This document shows positions 6,649 through 10,640 of a stretch of DNA of 10,640 bases, one piece after another. Source of the DNA: JBOGZI01 sp050697275 (GTDB lineage Bacteria > Actinomycetota > Thermoleophilia > Solirubrobacterales > 70-9); the NCBI GenBank assembly GCA_050697275.1, contig JBOGZI010000001.1, positions 1-10,640 of the forward strand, read 5' to 3'. Made by a program: the position numbers and the translations under genes. Position 1 is the stretch's first letter; each line of letters begins with the position of its first letter. The notes under the pieces were generated by a model that saw only the letters and a list, made by a program, of their open reading frames with translations, searched no databases and was not told the DNA's origin.

Positions 6649-7685
6649 GCCTCGGCCAGCTCGGGGTCCTTCTTCGCCAGCATCTCCGCGAGGCTGACCA
6701 TCACCTTGCACTGCTTCCAGGTGGCGTCGTCCTGCATCTTGCCGTCGATCATGTGGACGCCCTTGCCGTCCGGGATCGCCTCCAGCACCTTCTTGGCGAA
6801 CCTGACCTCGTCGGGCGGCGGTGAGAAGACCTTCTTCGCGATCTCGATCTGGACGGGATGCAGCGACCAGGCGCCGACGCAGCCGAGCAGGAAGGCGGCG
6901 CGGAACTGGGTCTCGCAGCCCTGGGTGTCCTTGATGTCCCCGTAGGGGCCGTAGAAGGGAAGGATCCCCGCCGAGGTGCAGGCGTCCACCATGCGGGCGA
7001 TCGAGTAGTGCCAGGGGTCCTGCTGGGCGGTGGCCCGGGGGGCGTCCGGATTCTCGGGGTCGGGGTCCTCGATCACCCGGTAGGCCGGATGGCCGCCACC
7101 CACCCGGGTGGTCTTCATCCGCCTGAAGGCGGCCAGGTCCGCCGGCCCGAAGCTCATTCCCTGCATGCGGGGGCTGGCGGTGGCGATCTCCTCGAGGTTG
7201 ACCACCCCGAGCGAGGTTTCCAGGATCGCGTGGACGAGCAGCGCCCGCTTCAATCCCGCCTTCGCCTCGAGCTGGGCCAGCAGCCGGTCCACGTAGTGGA
7301 TGTCCCACGGGCCCTCGACCTTGGGGACCATGATCACCTCGAGCTTGTCCCCGATCTCGGTGACCAGCTCGGTCAGATCGTCGAGCACCCAGGGGCTGGC
7401 CAGCTCGTTGACTCGGGTCCAGAGCTGGGTGTCGCCGAAGTCGACCTCCTTGGCGACCTCGATCAGCCCCTCCCGCGCGGGGATCTTCTTGTCCACCGGG
7501 ATCGCGTCCTCGAGGTTGCCGAGCAGGATGTCGGCGTCCCGGGCCATGTCCGGGACCTTCGCTCGCATCTTCTCGTTGGAGGCGTCGAAGAAGTGGATCA
7601 TCCGCGAGGGCTTGAACGGGATCTCTCGCGGTGGCTCCGGGGCGTCGATCGCCAGGGGCTCGAAGAAATCGCGGGGGTTACGCAT
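6597..7685 (-). CDS. mcl: L-malyl-CoA/beta-methylmalyl-CoA lyase (HpcH/HpaI-citrate lyase family)
   Basis: Cleaves L-malyl-CoA to acetyl-CoA and glyoxylate, and beta-methylmalyl-CoA to propionyl-CoA and glyoxylate, with Mg2+; it serves the ethylmalonyl-CoA pathway, the 3-hydroxypropionate cycle and the serine cycle. The 362 residues closely follow, from memory, the Chloroflexus-type enzyme: FFEPLAIDAPEP at the N-terminus, GNLEDAIP (56-63), substrate-binding R91 in RVN, IMVPKVEGPWDIHYVD (118-133), metal ligands E156 (AILETSLG) and D183 (FGPADLAA), KTTRVGGGHP (191-200), and the lid segment MIDGKMQDDATWKQ (312-325) with the catalytic-type Asp. The last ~13 residues (after AEAYGF) are an Ala/Ser tail not usual for the family. 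The ATG at 7685 is supported by a TAGCGT box 7 bases upstream. It is a short single gene; no ccr, mch or mutase neighbours are visible. Confidence 0.9.
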   Translation of the reverse strand: MRNPRDFFEPLAIDAPEPPREIPFKPSRMIHFFDASNEKMRAKVPDMARDADILLGNLEDAIPVDKKIPAREGLIEVAKEVDFGDTQLWTRVNELASPWVLDDLTELVTEIGDKLEVIMVPKVEGPWDIHYVDRLLAQLEAKAGLKRALLVHAILETSLGVVNLEEIATASPRMQGMSFGPADLAAFRRMKTTRVGGGHPAYRVIEDPDPENPDAPRATAQQDPWHYSIARMVDACTSAGILPFYGPYGDIKDTQGCETQFRAAFLLGCVGAWSLHPVQIEIAKKVFSPPPDEVRFAKKVLEAIPDGKGVHMIDGKMQDDATWKQCKVMVSLAEMLAKKDPELAEAYGFSDGKAAEPASAEA

Positions 7686-7692
7686 GGGTGAA

Positions 7693-7698
7693 ACGCTA
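7693..7698 (-). promoter_or_regulatory. -10 box (TAGCGT) of the malyl-CoA lyase gene, leaderless geometry
   Basis: On the minus strand TAGCGT is followed by 7 bases and then the ATG of the lyase gene, so the transcript would start at the start codon. A clear -35 box is not visible. There is no Shine-Dalgarno sequence, which agrees with leaderless translation. Confidence 0.45.
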
Positions 7699-7748
7699 TC
7701 GGCTGCGGTTCGGCGGCCGCACCCGACCGCCTCAGGGTGGGTCCCGCG

Positions 7749-9035
7749 CTAGTTCGGCGTCCAGCCCTCGAGGGCGAAGACCCAGAGGCCGCCGTAGTGG
7801 TTCTCCGGATCGCTGGCGGTCAGGGTCGCCGGTGCGAAGCTGTTCGCGTACAGGTAGCCGTTGTGCGGGTACGCGGACCAGAAGTTCGCGCCCTCGCCGG
7901 AGCCGCCCGGGTCGTAGCGGCCCTCCAGCTGCGGATCGGCGGGGTTGGAGAAGTCGATCACGTAGATGCCGTTGTCGTACCAGGAGGTGACCAGCCAGTC
8001 GCGGTCCGGGAAGGCGCCGTAGAAGTGCGAGGTGCAGAAGTCGTCTGTCGGCGCGGGATCCGGCGGCCCGAAGAAAGACAGCGGCTGGGGGTTCCTCGGA
8101 TCGGAGACGTCATAGAACCAGAGCGCGCCGGTGGGCGCCCCCGGGATCAGGCAGCCGGTGGGACCGCCGGAGGCGCCTGCCCACTCGTCGTTGAGGATCA
8201 GGATGTCGCCGTCGGCGTTCGAGTAGGCGCCGTGATGGATGTTGATCCCCGGGTTGCGGATGATCGAGATGATCACCGGATCTCGCCGGTTGGAGATGTC
8301 CCAGACCATCGTCTCGGTGATCGCCGCGCAGTAGGCGAGATCGCGGTCGAGATCGATCCCGATGTCGTGGCAGCCCGGCGAGTCGGGGAGGGGATCGCCG
8401 CTCTCGTTTCGCATGTCGGGGTGCTCATCGGTCGCATCGACGTCGGGGAACTCCAGGAAGGTGACCGGCGGGTTCTCCGGGTTGGCCTTCACGTCGACGA
8501 TCGACACTCCGTCGACGTCGGAGGGGTCGGTGAGGTTGTAGGAGGAGACGTAGATCAGGCCGGCGTCGTCGACGACGCCGAAGTTGTGGGAGCCGTGGAT
8601 CGTCTCCGCGAAGCCGATCGAGCGCGGCTTGCGCCGGTTGGAGATGTCGTAGACGCGCACGCCCTCCTGTCCCTCACCCGGCGAGCAGGTGTCGTTGGAG
8701 GAGTCGTCGTCCACCGACTGGAAGGCGAACTTGCCCAAAATCCCTACGTCGGAGTGCCAGCCATCGCAGTTGGCGAAGGCGAGGCGCCGCGGCTGCGCCG
8801 GCCGCTTCGTGTCGTAGAGATAGATGCCGGTGGGAGAGGAGCCGTCCCAGTCGCCCGCACCCGCGACCGCCGTCCGGCCCTGGAAGTCGAGATCGGTGCC
8901 GAAGGGGAACTCGTCGTGGTGGACGGCGGTGATGTTCTCGGTGTGGACGTCCTCGTTGTGGGTGGCCAGGGCGGGAGAGGCCGACAGGGTCAAGGCCGTC
9001 AGGAAGACAAGTAGTCCGAGCCCTCGAATGCGCAT
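7749..9035 (-). CDS. secreted LVIVD-repeat beta-propeller protein
   Basis: I chose ATG 9035 (428 residues) over an open frame reaching back to 9116, because GGGAGG at 9042-9047 sits 6 bases before it and a clean signal peptide follows: MRIRG, a hydrophobic core (LGLLVFLTALTL) and an ALA cleavage motif before THNED (about residues 24/25). The mature part holds repeated blades ending in V-x-D-x-S-x-x-x-x-P, as in YLYDTKRPAQP, VRVYDISNRRKP, VSIVDVKANPENP, MVWDISNRRDP, LWFYDVSDPRNP and IYVIDFSNPADP. This is the LVIVD pattern, giving a six- or seven-bladed propeller. The mature chain has six cysteines, probably disulfide-bonded outside the membrane. A GCHDIGID and a HHGAYSN segment give several surface His/Asp residues but no recognised active site. 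The function of LVIVD proteins is largely unknown; binding or scaffolding outside the cell is likely. Expressed as a single gene from its own promoter. Confidence 0.88.
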   Translation of the reverse strand: MRIRGLGLLVFLTALTLSASPALATHNEDVHTENITAVHHDEFPFGTDLDFQGRTAVAGAGDWDGSSPTGIYLYDTKRPAQPRRLAFANCDGWHSDVGILGKFAFQSVDDDSSNDTCSPGEGQEGVRVYDISNRRKPRSIGFAETIHGSHNFGVVDDAGLIYVSSYNLTDPSDVDGVSIVDVKANPENPPVTFLEFPDVDATDEHPDMRNESGDPLPDSPGCHDIGIDLDRDLAYCAAITETMVWDISNRRDPVIISIIRNPGINIHHGAYSNADGDILILNDEWAGASGGPTGCLIPGAPTGALWFYDVSDPRNPQPLSFFGPPDPAPTDDFCTSHFYGAFPDRDWLVTSWYDNGIYVIDFSNPADPQLEGRYDPGGSGEGANFWSAYPHNGYLYANSFAPATLTASDPENHYGGLWVFALEGWTPN

Positions 9036-9041
9036 CCCGTA

Positions 9042-9047
9042 CCTCCC
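9042..9047 (-). promoter_or_regulatory. ribosome-binding site deciding the start of the LVIVD protein
   Basis: GGGAGG on the minus strand, 6 bases before ATG 9035. It excludes the longer in-frame start at 9116, which would put 27 polar residues in front of the signal peptide. Confidence 0.7.
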
Positions 9048-9072
9048 ATTCCACCCAGGCCAGCGAGCGAGC

Positions 9073-9092
9073 ATCTTACCCACTACTGGGTA
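9073..9092 (-). promoter_or_regulatory. -10 box and overlapping inverted repeat upstream of the LVIVD gene
   Basis: On the minus strand TAAGAT (9073-9078) fits a -10 box, giving a leader of about 30 bases with the GGGAGG site. Overlapping its upstream edge is a perfect inverted repeat, TACCCA-CTAC-TGGGTA (9077-9092), which also contains the alternative repeat CACTA/TAGTG (9081-9095). An operator for a dimeric regulator is a reasonable guess. The region is shared with the divergent acetyltransferase gene. Confidence 0.4.
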
Positions 9093-9136
9093 GTGTCCGT
9101 GTAGCGCCTGGCTCAAACACCGGCGCCTCCCGCGGC

Positions 9137-9142
9137 TAGGAT
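9137..9142 (+). promoter_or_regulatory. possible -10 box (TAGGAT) of the GNAT gene
   Basis: TAGGAT lies about 50 bases upstream of the TTG at 9191. A GGAGGGGAG Shine-Dalgarno at 9181-9189 follows, so unlike several neighbours this gene would have a leader. A matching -35 box is weak (TCAAAC at 9113-9118). Confidence 0.3.
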
Positions 9143-9190
9143 CTCGCCCGTCACGAGTCGGCCGGGTTAGCCGGGCTCGGGGAGGGGAGC

Positions 9191-9640
9191 TTGCCCAGGA
9201 TGGTCAGACCCGCACGAGAGGATGAGGTGGAGCGGGTGCTCGGCATGTACGAGTGGATGTTCGAGCCGCCCGGCTATCTGCCTCAGGGATGGGATGCCCA
9301 GCGCGCCAAGGGGGCGCTGACCGAGGCGATCGAGGCCGAGGACAGCGCCGTGCTGGTCGCCGAACACCGCGGCGAGCTGCTCGGCTTCGTAACGGCCTAC
9401 CTGGAGCTCAACTCCGTTCGCTTCGGGCTTCGCTGCTGGGTCGAGGACCTTGCGGTCGAGCCCCAGCGGCGCTCTGAGGGCATCGGCGGCAGGCTGCTCG
9501 ATGCCGCTGCGGAGTGGGCGCGAGGCCGGGGGGCGACCCACCTCGAGCTCGACACCGGTCTCGCCCGCGAGGACGCGCAGCGCTTCTACGAGCGCCGCGA
9601 GCCCGCCGCCAAGGGCTACAGCTACTCCTGGCGGCTCTGA
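9191..9640 (+). CDS. GNAT-family N-acetyltransferase
   Basis: A 149-residue single-domain acetyltransferase that transfers an acetyl group from acetyl-CoA to an unknown amine. The N-terminal strand and helix (VRPAREDEVERVLGMYEWMF), the central strands (SAVLVAEHRGELLGFVTAYL), the acetyl-CoA pyrophosphate loop in VEDLAVEPQRRSEGIGGRLL (about 90-109, Q/R-x-x-G-x-G) and the late helix DAQRFYERR all follow the GNAT order. The chain ends shortly after this as KGYSYSWRL, as in small GNATs. The TTG at 9191 is well placed behind GGAGG at 9181-9185; ATG 9200 is an alternative three codons later. Its 3' end overlaps the convergent SnoaL-like gene by 19 bases. The substrate cannot be told from sequence. 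Confidence 0.85.
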   Translation: MPRMVRPAREDEVERVLGMYEWMFEPPGYLPQGWDAQRAKGALTEAIEAEDSAVLVAEHRGELLGFVTAYLELNSVRFGLRCWVEDLAVEPQRRSEGIGGRLLDAAAEWARGRGATHLELDTGLAREDAQRFYERREPAAKGYSYSWRL

Positions 9641-10092
9641 GGGTCGAGCCCGGCTGACCTCAGCGCCCGCTCGCGGTCGAGGTGGAACTCCGCCCTCGTC
9701 AGCTTCCCGTTCCGCACGGTCCAGACGGCCGCCGCCGGCTGTGAGATCTCAACGCCCCCTGTCTTGGTCCTCCCGCTGAGTACGACCAAACTGATCACCC
9801 TCTCCCCGACCGGGATCTGCTCCTCGATCTCGATCCGGAAGCTCTCGAAGGCCGAGGTCCACTCTTCCCAGACGCGGGTGAACCCGCCGCTGCCGCTGCC
9901 CCCGAGCCCGAACCCCTGGGGCGGACTGCCCTTGGGCCCGACCATCTGCACCTCGAAGTCCGGATCGGCCAGGCGAGCGAAGGTCCGCTCGATGGCGCCG
10001 CCCTGTTCGGCGTCCTCCAACCCCGCGACCACGTCGTCGGTCATCAAGACCGCTTGGATCTCCTCCACGACTCTCAGGGGCTCGTCCGACAC
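9622..10092 (-). CDS. SnoaL/NTF2-like domain protein
   Basis: A 156-residue protein starting at GTG. The pattern fits the NTF2/SnoaL cone fold: an N-terminal helix (AEQGGAIERTFARLADPDFEVQMV), a central helix (GFTRVWEEWTSAFESFRIEIEEQIPVGERVISLVVLSGRTK) and C-terminal strands (QPAAAVWTVRNGKLTRAEFHLDRERAL) ending in the usual "D+-xAL-xAAGL" type tail. Family members include small ketocyclases, isomerases and many uncharacterised proteins; no catalytic residue set allows a reaction to be named. A glycine-rich insert (PPQGFGLGGSGSGG, roughly residues 57-70) sits where the substrate loop would be. The gene is divergent from the acyl-CoA dehydrogenase, with about 60 bases between the starts, and convergent with the GNAT gene. 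Confidence 0.78.
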   Translation of the reverse strand: MSDEPLRVVEEIQAVLMTDDVVAGLEDAEQGGAIERTFARLADPDFEVQMVGPKGSPPQGFGLGGSGSGGFTRVWEEWTSAFESFRIEIEEQIPVGERVISLVVLSGRTKTGGVEISQPAAAVWTVRNGKLTRAEFHLDRERALRSAGLDPQSRQE

Positions 10093-10101
10093 CGTTCCCG
10101 G

Positions 10102-10107
10102 ATTATC
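10102..10107 (-). promoter_or_regulatory. -10 box (GATAAT) of the SnoaL-like gene
   Basis: On the minus strand GATAAT matches TATAAT at five of six positions and ends 9 bases before GTG 10092, so the leader would be nil or a few bases. No ribosome-binding site is visible. Confidence 0.4.
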
Positions 10108-10153
10108 CTTCGTCGGCCCCCTTGGGTGGACCCTTTCCCGGACCCGGAGAGCA

Positions 10154-10640
10154 ATGGCCGTAGCCGAAGCGACTTACCAGGACAAGACCGACGAGCAGAA
10201 GGCGATCACCGAGATGGTGCGCCAGTTCGTCGACAAGGAGATCATCCCTGTCGCCGAGGAGTTCGACCACGAGGACAAGTTCCCCGAGGCGATCGTCGAG
10301 CAGATGAAGGAGCTCGGCCTGTTCGGGGTCACGATCCCCGAGGAGTACGGCGGGATGGGGCTCGACCTGGCCACCTACGCGCTGATCGTCGAGGAGCTCT
10401 CCCGCGGCTGGATCTCGATCTCCGGCGTGGTCAACACCCACTTCATCGGCTCCTACCTGCTGATGAAGTTCGGCACCGACGAGCAGAGGGAGCGCCTGCT
10501 CCCCAAGATGGCCACGGGCGAGATCCGCGCCGCCTTCTCGCTCTCGGAGCCCGAGGTCGGATCCGACGTGCAGGGCATCAAGTCGGTCGCCAAGCGGGCC
10601 GACGACGGGGCCTGGGAGCTCAGCGGGCAGAAGATGTGGG
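10154..10640 (+). CDS. acyl-CoA dehydrogenase, N-terminal part (cut by window end)
   Basis: The first 162 codons of an FAD-dependent acyl-CoA dehydrogenase, which introduces a double bond at C2-C3 of an acyl-CoA and passes electrons to ETF. Visible are the N-terminal helical domain (TDEQKAITEMVRQFVDKEI, then KELGLFGVTIPEEYGGMGLD at residues ~54-74), the EELSRGWISISGVVNTHF helix, and the start of the beta domain with the FAD/substrate signature AFSLSEPEVGSDVQGIK (about 132-148). It ends at SGQKMW. The catalytic glutamate would lie beyond the window. GGAGA at 10146-10150 precedes the ATG closely. The substrate is unknown; the nearby malyl-CoA lyase makes a role in a CoA-ester pathway such as methylsuccinyl-CoA oxidation possible but unproven. 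Confidence 0.92.
   Translation, partial: MAVAEATYQDKTDEQKAITEMVRQFVDKEIIPVAEEFDHEDKFPEAIVEQMKELGLFGVTIPEEYGGMGLDLATYALIVEELSRGWISISGVVNTHFIGSYLLMKFGTDEQRERLLPKMATGEIRAAFSLSEPEVGSDVQGIKSVAKRADDGAWELSGQKMW

Noticed and set aside
6247..7308. 353-codon minus-strand open frame spanning the regulator end and the lyase
   Set aside because: Out-of-frame reading of the lyase gene continuing into the antisense of the regulator; low-complexity Gly/Arg/Pro translation.
7737..9014. 425-codon plus-strand open frame opposite the LVIVD gene
   Set aside because: Val/Gly/Arg/Asp-rich shadow of the minus-strand gene, whose signal peptide and repeats are clear.
9036..9116. Longer N-terminus for the LVIVD protein starting at 9116
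   Set aside because: Would bury the signal peptide behind 27 polar residues; the ATG at 9035 has a good ribosome-binding site.
10103..10441. Minus-strand open frame opposite the acyl-CoA dehydrogenase
   Set aside because: The plus-strand frame carries unmistakable dehydrogenase motifs; this one is its complement.
1..10640. CRISPR array, toxin-antitoxin or defence cassette
   Set aside because: No regularly spaced repeats and no recognisable toxin, nuclease or defence gene besides the integrase region and the general STAND regulator, whose output is a SARP DNA-binding module rather than a defence effector.

Overview
The window is GC-rich DNA (C/G-biased third positions, frequent GTG/TTG starts, TANNNT -10 boxes placed a few bases before start codons). 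Together with the gene content (SARP/BTAD-type regulator, TrpB2-type PLP enzyme, malyl-CoA lyase close to an acyl-CoA dehydrogenase) this suggests the chromosome of an actinobacterium. A Thermoleophilia/Solirubrobacterales-like lineage is my guess, not something the sequence proves.

Positions 1-1840 look like the right-hand end of an integrative element. A Toprim-domain primase-like gene (open at the left edge), a small unknown protein, an excisionase-like HTH protein and a tyrosine integrase follow one another with 4-bp ATGA/GTGA overlaps, an order seen in actinomycete integrative elements (replication gene, xis, int, att). A fifth ATGA-coupled start with a perfect AGGAGG lies at the end of int, but its frame soon runs into host DNA.

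From about 1840 the sequence abruptly becomes the interior of a TrpB2-type tryptophan synthase beta-like gene that lacks its first 80-95 codons. The simplest reading is that the element is inserted in trpB2 and the junction (attR) lies close to 1840. The trpB2 remnant also carries an in-frame insertion of about 26 codons built from nested direct and inverted repeats.

From 3047 on come ordinary chromosomal genes: a 1113-residue STAND ATPase/TPR regulator with a C-terminal SARP-type DNA-binding module; a small orphan protein; and, convergent to it, an L-malyl-CoA/beta-methylmalyl-CoA lyase. These are followed by a secreted LVIVD-repeat beta-propeller protein, a GNAT acetyltransferase, a SnoaL/NTF2-like protein and the start of an acyl-CoA dehydrogenase cut by the window edge. 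Malyl-CoA lyase and the acyl-CoA dehydrogenase may both serve CoA-ester carbon metabolism (ethylmalonyl-CoA or a related pathway), but only these two candidate enzymes are visible. No rRNA, tRNA or CRISPR array was recognised, and no gene-free stretch exceeds 300 bases.
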